Made by a program: the position numbers and the translations under genes
Notes under the pieces: model-generated
What the model was told of the DNA's origin: nothing
The model's database searches: none
The model's input: the letters and a program-made list of their open reading frames with translations, nothing else
Source: DASYXT01 sp035934555
Lineage (GTDB): Bacteria > Verrucomicrobiota > Verrucomicrobiia > Limisphaerales > UBA8199
NCBI GenBank assembly: GCA_035934555.1
Contig: DASYXT010000069.1
Span: forward strand, 1-64,000
Reading direction: 5' to 3'
Length of the DNA: 64,000 nucleotides
Part shown: piece after piece, positions 8,497-16,729 of the stretch
How the letters are laid out: every line of letters starts with the position of its first letter
Numbering within the stretch: position 1 is the stretch's first letter

Positions 8497-9086
8497 TCAA
8501 ACTCGCTGGGGCCGGTCTTGGCGGGAGCCTGGTTTTCGGGTGGCTTTGGATTTGGTGGATGGGTGCCGCGGAGCGTATAAATGTAGCTGGCGACCTGGTA
8601 CACCTCGAGAGGCTTAAGGTAGTTCTTCCAGGTAATCATCCCTTTCTCGGGCACACCGTTCCAAATGGTGCGCAGGTTATCCGAGAACAGGCTGCCGTGA
8701 ATCCAATAATCATCTGTGAGGTTCGGCCCCACCAGCCCGCCGCCATCTTTCCGATGGCAAGGTGCGCATAGCCGCTCGAAAGTTTGCTTCCCATTGGCCA
8801 GCACCACGGCGTCCTTTGAGGGTTGCAGGCTGACCAGCTCGGCCTCGAATTTTTTCATCGCGCCGGTTTTGAGCGCATCGCCGATCTTCATCTCCTTGGC
8901 GTATTGCGCGTACATCAGATCGCCCGCATGCAGCACGTGGTAATAGCTGAAATAGACCACGGCGAAAACGATGCTTCCGTAGAATAGCCACACCCACCAG
9001 CGTGGCAGTTTGTTGTCCAGTTCGTGGATGCCATCAAAGTCGTGGTCCAGCAGCAACGGGTCTTGGTCTGGGGTTAGTTTATTCAT
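8493..9086 (-). CDS. ccoP: cbb3 oxidase diheme-subunit homologue CcoP, single-heme form
   Basis: A 197-residue CcoP-type subunit that passes electrons into the oxidase. The N-terminus has the CcoP entry helix (HELDNKLPRWWVWLFYGSIVFAVVYFSYYHV). Only one c-type heme motif is present, CAPCH in RLCAPCHRKDGGG, with a downstream axial Met candidate in GMITWKNYL. Classical proteobacterial CcoP has about 300 residues and two CXXCH motifs, so this is a mono-heme form. It overlaps ccoQ by 8 bases and ccoG by 4. The proline-rich tail (THPPNPKPPENQAP) is probably disordered. Confidence 0.88.
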   Translation of the reverse strand: MNKLTPDQDPLLLDHDFDGIHELDNKLPRWWVWLFYGSIVFAVVYFSYYHVLHAGDLMYAQYAKEMKIGDALKTGAMKKFEAELVSLQPSKDAVVLANGKQTFERLCAPCHRKDGGGLVGPNLTDDYWIHGSLFSDNLRTIWNGVPEKGMITWKNYLKPLEVYQVASYIYTLRGTHPPNPKPPENQAPAKTGPSEFE

Positions 9087-9288
9087 GAGGTTGTTCCTGG
9101 GGACGGTGCGGCACCGACGCGGGACGGGATTCGTTCGGTTCGAGCGGCAGCTCCTGCATCGTCTTAAGATAAGATGGCTTCAGGCGCAGAGCCCAAAGCA
9201 GCATGCCGGTGAAAAATGCGAAAAAAATGCAAATAGAAATAATGCCAAACAGTGCGGTGCCTGCGTGGCCCAGGACGTTTTCGATCAT
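9079..9288 (-). CDS. ccoQ: Small cbb3 oxidase subunit, CcoQ-like
   Basis: A 69-residue protein with one membrane helix (ALFGIISICIFFAFFTGMLLWAL) and a charged proline-rich cytoplasmic tail. Size, topology and position between the CcoNO and CcoP genes identify it as a CcoQ-like stabilising subunit; sequence similarity within this family is weak, so the call rests mainly on context. It overlaps the start of ccoP by 8 bases. Confidence 0.75.
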   Translation of the reverse strand: MIENVLGHAGTALFGIISICIFFAFFTGMLLWALRLKPSYLKTMQELPLEPNESRPASVPHRPQEQPHE

Positions 9289-9381
9289 AGGATGTGCTTT
9301 CGACTGTTGGCTGGGGTGAGACCGGAGCAGTGAGGAAACCGTTGAAATTGAAAAGGTTCCCCGACACCACAGGCCAGGTTT

Positions 9382-9411
9382 GCGCCCCCATAAATGGGGG
9401 TGCTAATGAGA
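9382..9411 (+). repeat. Short hairpin repeat, ATAAAT-loop family, copy 1
   Basis: A hairpin CGCCCCC / GGGGGTG around the loop ATAAAT, followed by GTGCTAATGAGA (9400-9411). It lies in the 157-base gap between ccoNO and ccoQ inside the cbb3 operon. A second copy at 59107-59135 has the same loop and tail but different stem bases that still pair. Apart from this hairpin I see no gene in the gap 9289-9445. Confidence 0.6.
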
Positions 9412-9445
9412 GGGTTACTCGTTCTTAGCGCCATTGTGTTGGACC

Positions 9446-11707
9446 TTATTTCGGAGTTGGGGCGCCTGCCGTTGCGGCCGCGGTTGTTACGCCCGCGGTT
9501 GCGGTCGCAACTGGGGTGGCTGGCTGCGAGGTCGCTTTGATGTCCTTGCCTAAACGTTGCAGGTAAGCAATGACCGCGACGATTTCCCTGTCGGGGGAAG
9601 CATTGACCTGGCCGGTCTTGAGGTTCAGAACGACTTGTGCGGCCTGGGCTTGCAGTTCTTTTTCTGCCGGGCCGTCCTCATAACTGAGCGGGTAAGGGAC
9701 GCCGACCTTGCGCAGTGCCTTCAATCGCGCCGGCAGCGAATTGGTTTCGAGGATTTGTGTAAATAGCCATGGATAACGGGGCATGATCGAGCCCGGCGAG
9801 GTGTCGCGCGGATCGAACAGGTGCCGATAATGCCAGGCGTCCGGGTACTTTCCTCCGACGCGGTGCAAATCCGGGCCAGTGCGTTTGGAGCCCCAAAGGA
9901 ACGGATGATCATAGACGAATTCGCCGGCTTTGGAGTACTCCCCGTAGCGCTCGGTTTCAGAACGGAACGGGCGGATCATTTGGGAATGGCAGCCGACGCA
10001 GCCTTCGCGGATGTAGATGTCGCGCCCGAGCAGTTCTAGCGGAGTATAGGGTTTAACGGAAGCGATGGTGGGCACGTTTTCTTTCACAAGCCACATCGGC
10101 ACGATTTCAACCAGACCCCCGATGACGACTGCGAGCACGGCCAGGGCAGTGAAGGTCAGCGGTTTAGCTTCCAGCCAGCGATGTCCCCAGGGATGGGGCT
10201 GCTCGGCTGGCGCCGCCCCCCGCAGGCGCGGGGCTTGCGCTTCCTCTTCAGGCAGAAACTTGCCGGCGCGGGCGGTCTTATACAGGTTGAAGGCCATCAG
10301 CACGGCGCCGGAAATGTAAAGGGTGCCCCCGATGGCGCGCAGGCGATGCATCGGCAGGATCGCCTGCACGACTTCCAGAAAGTTAGGGTATTGCAGGAAA
10401 CCATCCGGGGTGAATTGTTTCCACATCAGCCCTTGAGTGACGCCGCTGACGTACATGGGCACGACGTAAAACATCATGCCCACGAGCGCGATCCAGAAAT
10501 GATAATTGGCCAGCTTCGGCGACCACAGGTTGGTCCTGTACAACCGCGGAAACAGCCAATAGAGCATGCTGAAGGTCAGGAACCCATTCCAGCCCAGCGC
10601 GCCCGTATGGACGTGGGCGATGGTCCAATCGGTGTAATGAGACAGAGCGTTGACGCTTTTGATGGCCAGGGTAGGACCTTCGAGGGTGGCCATGCCGTAA
10701 GCGGTGACGGCGACCACCATGAACTTGAGCATCGGCTCCTCGCGCACCTTGTCCCAGGCGCCGCGCAAGGTCAGCAAGCCGTTGAGCATGCCGCCCCACG
10801 AGGGGGCGACCAGCATCACCGAAAACACCATCCCCAATGATTGGGCCCAGTCGGGCAGCGCGGTGTAGAGCAGATGATGCGGGCCAGCCCAGATATAGAT
10901 GAAGATCAGCGCCCAAAAATGGATGATGGACAGGCGATAGGAAAATACGGGGCGATTGGCGGCCTTGGGCAGGAAATAATACATCAGGCCGAGGTACGGC
11001 GTGGTCAGAAAGAACGCCACCGCGTTGTGTCCATACCACCATTGGACCAGCGCGTCCTGCACACCTGCATAGACAGAGTAGCTTTTCCACAGCGTGACGG
11101 GAATTTCGAGTGAGTTGACGATGTGCAGCATCGCGACGGTGAGAGCGGTAGCGATGTAAAACCAGATCGCGACATACATGTGCCGCTCCCGGCGTTTGAG
11201 AATTGTACCCAACAAATTGACGGTGAAGACGACCCACACCACGGCAATGGCGATGTCAATCGGCCATTCCAATTCGGCGTATTCCTTGCTTGAAGTGAAT
11301 CCCAGCGGCAAGGTGATGGCCGCGGCGACAATGATCGCATTCCAACCCCAAAAATGGAACCAGCTTAAGGCATCGCTGAAGAGGCGCGCTTTGCACAGCC
11401 GTTGCAGCGAGTAATAAATCCCCATGAACATGCCGTTGCCGACGAACGCGAATATCACCGCGTTGGTGTGCACCGGGCGCAGGCGGCCGAAGGTGATGAA
11501 CTGCAGGTTGAGGTTCACGCCGGGGAAGATCAGTTCCAGCGCCGCCAGCAGGCCGGCTGACATCCCGACCAATCCCCAGACCACCGTCGCGATGGCAAAG
11601 GCCCGCACGACGCGGTTGTCGTAACTAAAGGTCTCGATGTTTGCCGCTGCGGAACGAGTTTGTTCCTGCGTGAGAAGGTTGGGTTCGGGTGCTGCTGCGG
11701 GACTCAT
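9446..11707 (-). CDS. ccoNO: Fused cbb3 cytochrome c oxidase subunits I and II (CcoN-CcoO)
   Basis: A 753-residue fusion carrying both core subunits of the cbb3 oxidase, which reduces oxygen to water with very high affinity and pumps protons. Residues about 1-490 are CcoN, with 12 or so membrane segments and histidine motifs of the catalytic core (WWYGHNAVAFFLTTPYLG, WAGPHHLLYTALPDWAQ, DWTIAHVHTGALGWNGF). After a hinge near residue 500 and one membrane helix, CcoO follows, with its c-type heme motif CVGCH (about residue 565) and downstream MPRYPWLF. The C-terminus is an Ala/Thr-rich tail. Such fusions are known in Bacteroidota, Verrucomicrobiota and Planctomycetota. It sits 2 bases after ccoS. 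Confidence 0.95.
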   Translation of the reverse strand: MSPAAAPEPNLLTQEQTRSAAANIETFSYDNRVVRAFAIATVVWGLVGMSAGLLAALELIFPGVNLNLQFITFGRLRPVHTNAVIFAFVGNGMFMGIYYSLQRLCKARLFSDALSWFHFWGWNAIIVAAAITLPLGFTSSKEYAELEWPIDIAIAVVWVVFTVNLLGTILKRRERHMYVAIWFYIATALTVAMLHIVNSLEIPVTLWKSYSVYAGVQDALVQWWYGHNAVAFFLTTPYLGLMYYFLPKAANRPVFSYRLSIIHFWALIFIYIWAGPHHLLYTALPDWAQSLGMVFSVMLVAPSWGGMLNGLLTLRGAWDKVREEPMLKFMVVAVTAYGMATLEGPTLAIKSVNALSHYTDWTIAHVHTGALGWNGFLTFSMLYWLFPRLYRTNLWSPKLANYHFWIALVGMMFYVVPMYVSGVTQGLMWKQFTPDGFLQYPNFLEVVQAILPMHRLRAIGGTLYISGAVLMAFNLYKTARAGKFLPEEEAQAPRLRGAAPAEQPHPWGHRWLEAKPLTFTALAVLAVVIGGLVEIVPMWLVKENVPTIASVKPYTPLELLGRDIYIREGCVGCHSQMIRPFRSETERYGEYSKAGEFVYDHPFLWGSKRTGPDLHRVGGKYPDAWHYRHLFDPRDTSPGSIMPRYPWLFTQILETNSLPARLKALRKVGVPYPLSYEDGPAEKELQAQAAQVVLNLKTGQVNASPDREIVAVIAYLQRLGKDIKATSQPATPVATATAGVTTAAATAGAPTPK

Positions 11708-11709
11708 AA

Positions 11710-11931
11710 TCAGGTTCGATTCGCTTGTGGTGATAAATCCTCCGGGCGTGTGCCCGGGCTGCTGCTCGGCTCCAGGCGTTCCTCAGGCGTGCCTTGCTCT
11801 TCAGTCAGCACACGCAGAGAGGGAGTGTAATCATCCTCGAACTGGCCGGACCGGACAGCCCAGATGAAACAAGTGAGGAAAACCAGAGCCAAGGTCAGGC
11901 TCGCAATCATGAGGATTAAAATGACTGACAT
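11710..11931 (-). CDS. ccoS: cbb3 oxidase assembly protein CcoS
   Basis: A 73-residue protein with one N-terminal membrane helix (VILILMIASLTLALVFLTCFIWAV) followed by RSGQFEDDYTPSLRVL, the CcoS signature. CcoS is needed for cofactor insertion into CcoN. It lies 2 bases after ccoI and 2 before ccoNO, in a tight operon. Confidence 0.9.
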   Translation of the reverse strand: MSVILILMIASLTLALVFLTCFIWAVRSGQFEDDYTPSLRVLTEEQGTPEERLEPSSSPGTRPEDLSPQANRT

Positions 11932-11933
11932 GG

Positions 11934-14657
11934 TTAAATAGCGGGTTGGGGGTGCAACGGGACGACGGGACCGCGCGGGTCCTGGCTTGTGGTTTGCGTG
12001 TTTTCACCTAAGGCAGCGCGACCGGGGATGTGCCGCAAACCCAAACCGGTTCGGCGAGCGACCCAGCCCGTCATGCCCGAGGCGAAAAGCACGACCGAAA
12101 CCGAGCTGAGCGGCATTAACACGGCACAAATTAGCGGAGAAAGAAGCCCTGCCGCGGCGATGCTCAGGCCCGCGAGGTTATAGACCGTCGAAATTGCGAA
12201 GCTCCAATGAACCACACGGGTAACCTGCCGCGAAAAGCGCAGCAAGTTGCCTAACTCCGACATCCGGGCCGCATCGATGATGATGTCGCTGGCGGGAGAA
12301 AAGGCGCCGACGTTCTCGACGACCGCCACGCCGACGTCGCTTTGCTTCAAGGCGCCGGCGTCGTTCAGGCCGTCGCCGACCATCATCACATGCTTGCCGG
12401 CTAACTGCAGTTCGCGGATAAACTCCAGTTTTTCCAGCGGCGCCTGATTGAATCGGAGTTCCGCGTTAGGCATCAGCCGGGCGAATCGTTCGCGCTCGCG
12501 TTCGTTGTCGCCGCTGACCAGAAACACTTCACAGGCTTGGCTCAACTGCGCCAGAGTCAGCGCGAGGTCGGGCCGCAGCGCACTGGTGATTCGAAAGGAG
12601 CCTCTGAATTTTCCATCCAACGCCAGACAGACGGGGCCCGCCGGGGAGGACCCATCACCCGGCATCGGAACACCGCTCTGTTCGAGCCAACGTTTCGAGC
12701 CAAGACGCACTTCGTGACCAGAGACTGCTCCTGCCAGTCCAAGTCCGGCGCGCTCGACGAAACGAGGCCGGAGTGCCCTTTTCTCTGTTTCTTTGGCTTT
12801 TTCCGGTAGAGGTGCCGCCGCCACGTTTCGGGAATGGCACACGAGCAAGTCGGAAATGCCCAGGGCCAGCGGATGCGTCGAATGGCCGGCCACCTCGGCG
12901 ACCCAGCGGCGCTCCTCGGGCAGCAGGGGCTCCCCGATGAACTCGGTCTGGGCGCTGTGGGCCGAGGTGAGTGTGCCGGTTTTGTCGAACACGAGCGTTT
13001 TGACGCGGGCGAGTCGTTCCAGCACGAGGCCGTTCTTTAGGAAGATGTTCAATCGCCCCAGTAATCGCAGGGCAGTGCCGAGCGCAAACGGCGCTGCCAG
13101 CGCCAGCGCACAGGGACACGCCACAATCAGCACAGAAGTAAAGGCCTTAAGCGCCCGCGGCCATTGTCCTTCGCACGACCAAAACAGCGCGGCGCAGGAT
13201 GCAATCGTGATCACCGCTACGGTAAAAAGCCGGCTATACCGGTTGACCATCGTGTTGAGGGTGTCGCCCTGTTCTTTTTGAAAGGCTTCATGGTTCCACA
13301 ACGAGGTTAGATAACTTTGCGATACCGCTTTGACCGTCTCGATCTCAACACTCCCACCGACTTGCTGGCCCCCCGCATACAGGTAGGCGCCGGGTGACAG
13401 CAACATCGGCTCCGACTCTCCCGTGACGAAGCTGTAATCGATTTGCGCAAAGCCGCTCACCAGTCGCGCATCGGCGGGGATGAGCTCGCCATGCCGCACT
13501 ACCAATCGGTCTCCGACGCGCAGTTTTGATAAAGCGATGCTTTCCATGCCCGCAGCGGTCTTGCGCCGAACCGACAGTGGGAAGAAACATTTGTAGTCGC
13601 GATCGAACGCCAGCCGTTGGTAGCTTTTGTCCTGGAAGGCACGTCCGCAAAGCAGGAAAAACACCAACCCCGTGAGCGAATCCAGGAAACCGAACCCTTG
13701 TCCGGCGAGAACTTGCCAGGCGCTCTGCAGGTACAACGCGACTAAGCCAATGACGATGGGGACCTCGAGGGTGAGCCGCCGTTGCCGCGCCGCGATGAGC
13801 GCGGAGCGCCAATAGTCGCCGGCGCTGTAAACCAGCACCGGGGCCGCCAGCACCAGGCTGAGGTAGCCGAACACCGCCTTCAACCACGAACCGTTGAACT
13901 GGTCCAGGCCGAAGTACCCGGGCAGGCTCAGCAGCATCGTGTTGCCGAACGCAAATCCCGCCAGGCCGACCTGCAACCAGCGCCGCCGGCTAAGCGAATC
14001 TCTGGGGGCTTTCTCCAACTCGCCGAGCGTCAGTTGTGGCTCATAGCCGAGCGACACCAGCAGCGAAACCAGGCCGCTGAGCGGCAAACGCTGTGCCTCG
14101 AATCGAATCGCGACCTCACGTCGCGGAAAATTCACCCGCGCTTCCCCAATGGCAGGATTCAGTCGAAACAGGTTTTCCAGCAACCAGACACACGCAACGC
14201 AATGAATCGAAGGGATGGTAAAGGTCACTCGGCTGGTCTTCCCATCGGTAAAGTCGAGCAGCCGTTCCTGCACCGCGGGGTCGTCCAGATAGGCCCCGTG
14301 CCCGGCCTCTTGCCCGCCCCGCGCGCGCACACGCACGCCGGGGTGCTCGCTCAGCGCATAAAACTGCCCCAGCCCATTCTCTTCCAACAGCTCATGCACC
14401 AGCAGGCAGCCCTGGCAACAGAACAGCTTGTCGTTCCGGGCGAAGCTCCGGTCCGCGCACGGCTCGCCGCAATGGAAGCAACGCCCGGCACCGCCGGGCT
14501 GGCGTTTCAGCCGGGTCTCGTTTGCCAAGCTCTCTAGCAATTCAGGCACTGGCATTTCAGGTTCACCGCAGATTCCATCGCACCTCTGCCCGGCACTCGC
14601 CGGAACCGATGCGCGCCGCCCCCGGCCCACGACGGGCGGAAGCGGAGTCAGTTCCAT
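11934..14657 (-). CDS. ccoI: Copper-transporting P-type ATPase CcoI (FixI)
   Basis: A 907-residue P1B-type ATPase that exports copper for cbb3 oxidase assembly. In order: an N-terminal metal-binding domain with CFHCGEPC and FCCQGC (residues about 60-85), an HMA domain with IHCVACVWLLEN, membrane helices, the ion-binding CPC motif in VACPCALALAAP, the phosphorylation site DKTGTLTS and the hinge GDGLNDAGALKQSDVGVAV. All catalytic motifs are intact. It may start at 14657 or at the in-frame ATG 14555 (MPVPELLESLANE), which better fits the family length. It is the first gene of the cco operon, an order unlike the usual ccoNOQP-ccoGHIS. Confidence 0.92.
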   Translation of the reverse strand: MELTPLPPVVGRGRRASVPASAGQRCDGICGEPEMPVPELLESLANETRLKRQPGGAGRCFHCGEPCADRSFARNDKLFCCQGCLLVHELLEENGLGQFYALSEHPGVRVRARGGQEAGHGAYLDDPAVQERLLDFTDGKTSRVTFTIPSIHCVACVWLLENLFRLNPAIGEARVNFPRREVAIRFEAQRLPLSGLVSLLVSLGYEPQLTLGELEKAPRDSLSRRRWLQVGLAGFAFGNTMLLSLPGYFGLDQFNGSWLKAVFGYLSLVLAAPVLVYSAGDYWRSALIAARQRRLTLEVPIVIGLVALYLQSAWQVLAGQGFGFLDSLTGLVFFLLCGRAFQDKSYQRLAFDRDYKCFFPLSVRRKTAAGMESIALSKLRVGDRLVVRHGELIPADARLVSGFAQIDYSFVTGESEPMLLSPGAYLYAGGQQVGGSVEIETVKAVSQSYLTSLWNHEAFQKEQGDTLNTMVNRYSRLFTVAVITIASCAALFWSCEGQWPRALKAFTSVLIVACPCALALAAPFALGTALRLLGRLNIFLKNGLVLERLARVKTLVFDKTGTLTSAHSAQTEFIGEPLLPEERRWVAEVAGHSTHPLALGISDLLVCHSRNVAAAPLPEKAKETEKRALRPRFVERAGLGLAGAVSGHEVRLGSKRWLEQSGVPMPGDGSSPAGPVCLALDGKFRGSFRITSALRPDLALTLAQLSQACEVFLVSGDNERERERFARLMPNAELRFNQAPLEKLEFIRELQLAGKHVMMVGDGLNDAGALKQSDVGVAVVENVGAFSPASDIIIDAARMSELGNLLRFSRQVTRVVHWSFAISTVYNLAGLSIAAAGLLSPLICAVLMPLSSVSVVLFASGMTGWVARRTGLGLRHIPGRAALGENTQTTSQDPRGPVVPLHPQPAI

Positions 14658-14666
14658 TTATAGATT

Positions 14667-14688
14667 AATTCTGCGAGTCACGCAAATT
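14667..14688. promoter_or_regulatory. Imperfect inverted repeat in the ccoI-nuoC intergenic region
   Basis: AATTCTGCG, then AGTCA, then CGCAAATT: an imperfect dyad 10 bases upstream of the first ccoI start and within the AT-rich divergent promoter region shared with nuoC. It does not match the FNR consensus. It could bind a regulator of the oxidase operon, but this is only a position and symmetry argument. Confidence 0.25.
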
Positions 14689-14833
14689 AGCATAACTACA
14701 GCCAGATATTAAATACTCTCGCTGGACCGTGGCTGTACTTTTTTTGCTTTTTTTGGAACAAGTTTTGGCCTGCCGGCCACTACCCCGCAAGCAAGGCTTG
14801 GAATTTGGCGGTTTGCCGCTAGATTGCAGGCTT

Positions 14834-15469
14834 GTGGAAACACCGGACCAAATCAAAGACCGCCTGGCGGCGGCATTTCCGGGCGGCCGGGTGGCGCTGA
14901 TTGCCAATGGCGCGCCCGGCGGGACGCCCTCCTTGCTGCTGGACCACGAGCACGCGGTGGAGATCGCGCGGTTCTTGCGGCAGGACCCACTGCTGCGGCT
15001 GGACTATCTCTCGAATGTGACGGGTGTGGATTGGCTGGATGCGACAACCAAGGAGACCAGCAAGACCCGCCAGACCATTGAGGGAATCGAGCGCGACATC
15101 GTTGACACGAAAGAAACGAAAGTTCCGGGATACCTGGAGGCCATATACCATCTTTACTCAATGGAGCTCAAACACGGGCCGGTGGTATTGCGATTGCGGA
15201 CCCGGAACCGGACCGACGAAGTGCGCGTGCCCTCACTGACGCCGGTCTGGCGTGGGGCCGAGTTTCAGGAGCGGGAAATTTTCGATTTGTACGGAATAAT
15301 CTTCGACGGCCACCCGGACCTGCGCCGCCTGTTGATGTGGGAGGAGTTCAAAGACCACCCCATGCGCAAGGACTACGTTGAGCCGGACGATTACGAGTAC
15401 GAGCCAACACCCCATGATGAAGTATTGGAACGAGCCAAACAGCGCATGGCATCAGAGCCGCGCCGTTAA
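14834..15469 (+). CDS. nuoC: NADH-quinone oxidoreductase subunit C
   Basis: A 211-residue NuoC (30 kDa subunit of complex I). The family motif is seen in VWRGAEFQEREIFDLYGIIFDGHPDLRRLLM, followed by HPMRKDYVEPD at the C-terminus. The start chosen is the GTG at 14834 (METPDQIKDRLAAAF when translated), which matches the usual N-terminus; a further GTG at 14729 would add 35 residues with no family resemblance. A stretch of unusually specific residues (ATTKETSKTRQTIEGIE) forms an insertion around residues 70-90. It precedes nuoD by 15 bases. No other complex I genes are in the window. Confidence 0.9.
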   Translation: METPDQIKDRLAAAFPGGRVALIANGAPGGTPSLLLDHEHAVEIARFLRQDPLLRLDYLSNVTGVDWLDATTKETSKTRQTIEGIERDIVDTKETKVPGYLEAIYHLYSMELKHGPVVLRLRTRNRTDEVRVPSLTPVWRGAEFQEREIFDLYGIIFDGHPDLRRLLMWEEFKDHPMRKDYVEPDDYEYEPTPHDEVLERAKQRMASEPRR

Positions 15470-15484
15470 CCGCCTACCTGCCCG

Positions 15485-16699
15485 ATGGACGCCAGACCCG
15501 ATTTGAGCCGCACACGCCCAGAAAACCTTTTGCCCGCCCCAGGCCCTGCTCCGAAGAATTATGAGCTGCGGCCACACCCCAATTCCAACGGCCACTGGGC
15601 GGGGGAGTTGCTCGAGATTTCCATGGGCCCCCAGCACCCTTCGACCCACGGCGTGTTCCGGATGGACGTGGTGCTGGACGGCGAACGTGTCGTCAAACTC
15701 AAGCCGGTGTTTGGCTATTTGCATCGCAACCACGAGAAGATCGCCGAAGGCACCACCTATTTGGCTTCGATACCTTATACGGATCGATTGGATTATTTTT
15801 GCTCGCTGACGAACAACTGGGCGTACTGCCTGGCGGTGGAAAAGCTGGCGGCATTGCAGGTGCCTGAGCGGGCGGAGTACATCCGGGTGATCACGGCGGA
15901 GCTGACCCGGCTACAAAATCATGCGTGTCTTTGCGGGTTCCTGGTGCAGGACATGGGCGCCTCCGGCACACCGCTGATGTACGCGTTTCGCGAAAGGGAA
16001 GCCGTCCTGGATTTATTCGAGTCGCTCACGGGCGCGCGCATGATGTGCAATTACATGCGTTTCGGCGGCTGCCGTTGCGATTTGCCGCCAGGATGGCTCG
16101 AACAGACAGCCAAAATCGTCGCGGAGTTTCCCCGTTTCCTGGATGAATTCGAGGCGCTGCTGAGCCAAAACGAAATCCTCCTGGCCCGGACACAGGGTGT
16201 GGGTGTGCTGCCGCGTGAATTGGCTGTCAACGCCAGTGTGACGGGGCCGATGCTGCGCGCCTCGGGTGTCAATTACGACCTGCGCAAAGTGGATAAATAC
16301 GGAATTTACGAGCGCTTCCCTTTTCGCGTGCCGCTCGGGGAAAAGGGAGATGTGTACGACCGATATATGATCCGGGTGCTGGAAATGCGCGAATCGCTCA
16401 AAATCCTCGAACCGGCGTTGCGCGATATTCCGCCGGGGCCGATCGTGGATCCCAAAGCCAAGCTGCGTGGGTTTCGTCCCAAAGCTGGGGAGGCGTATGG
16501 CCGGCTGGAGGCGCCCAAAGGAGAGCTGGGCTTTTACCTCATCAGTGATGGCTCGCCCAACCCCTACCGTTACCGGGTGCGCCCGCCCAGCCTGGTCAAT
16601 CTCACGATTCTGGAGGACATGTGCCTGGGCCAGCAAGTGGCCGATGTGGTCATTATTTTGGGCAGTGTGGATATCGTGATGGGTGAAGTGGACCGTTGA
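15485..16699 (+). CDS. nuoD: NADH-quinone oxidoreductase subunit D
   Basis: A 404-residue NuoD (49 kDa subunit), part of the quinone-binding site of complex I. The core motif MGPQHPSTHGVFRM is at about residues 42-55, HRNHEKIAEGTTYL follows, and the C-terminus ends ILGSVDIVMGEVDR as in the family. The 40-residue N-terminal extension before the core is Pro-rich and somewhat long. It follows nuoC closely and probably shares its transcript; together they form an isolated two-gene complex I segment, so the remaining subunits must be encoded elsewhere. Confidence 0.95.
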   Translation: MDARPDLSRTRPENLLPAPGPAPKNYELRPHPNSNGHWAGELLEISMGPQHPSTHGVFRMDVVLDGERVVKLKPVFGYLHRNHEKIAEGTTYLASIPYTDRLDYFCSLTNNWAYCLAVEKLAALQVPERAEYIRVITAELTRLQNHACLCGFLVQDMGASGTPLMYAFREREAVLDLFESLTGARMMCNYMRFGGCRCDLPPGWLEQTAKIVAEFPRFLDEFEALLSQNEILLARTQGVGVLPRELAVNASVTGPMLRASGVNYDLRKVDKYGIYERFPFRVPLGEKGDVYDRYMIRVLEMRESLKILEPALRDIPPGPIVDPKAKLRGFRPKAGEAYGRLEAPKGELGFYLISDGSPNPYRYRVRPPSLVNLTILEDMCLGQQVADVVIILGSVDIVMGEVDR

Positions 16700-16729
16700 A
16701 CTGGCAGGGTCCGCCGTGTCGCTTCCCGG

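Noticed and set aside
14641..14730. An FNR-type TTGAT-N4-ATCAA site before the oxidase operon
   Set aside because: No match to the consensus is present in the intergenic region; only an imperfect dyad was kept as a weak feature.
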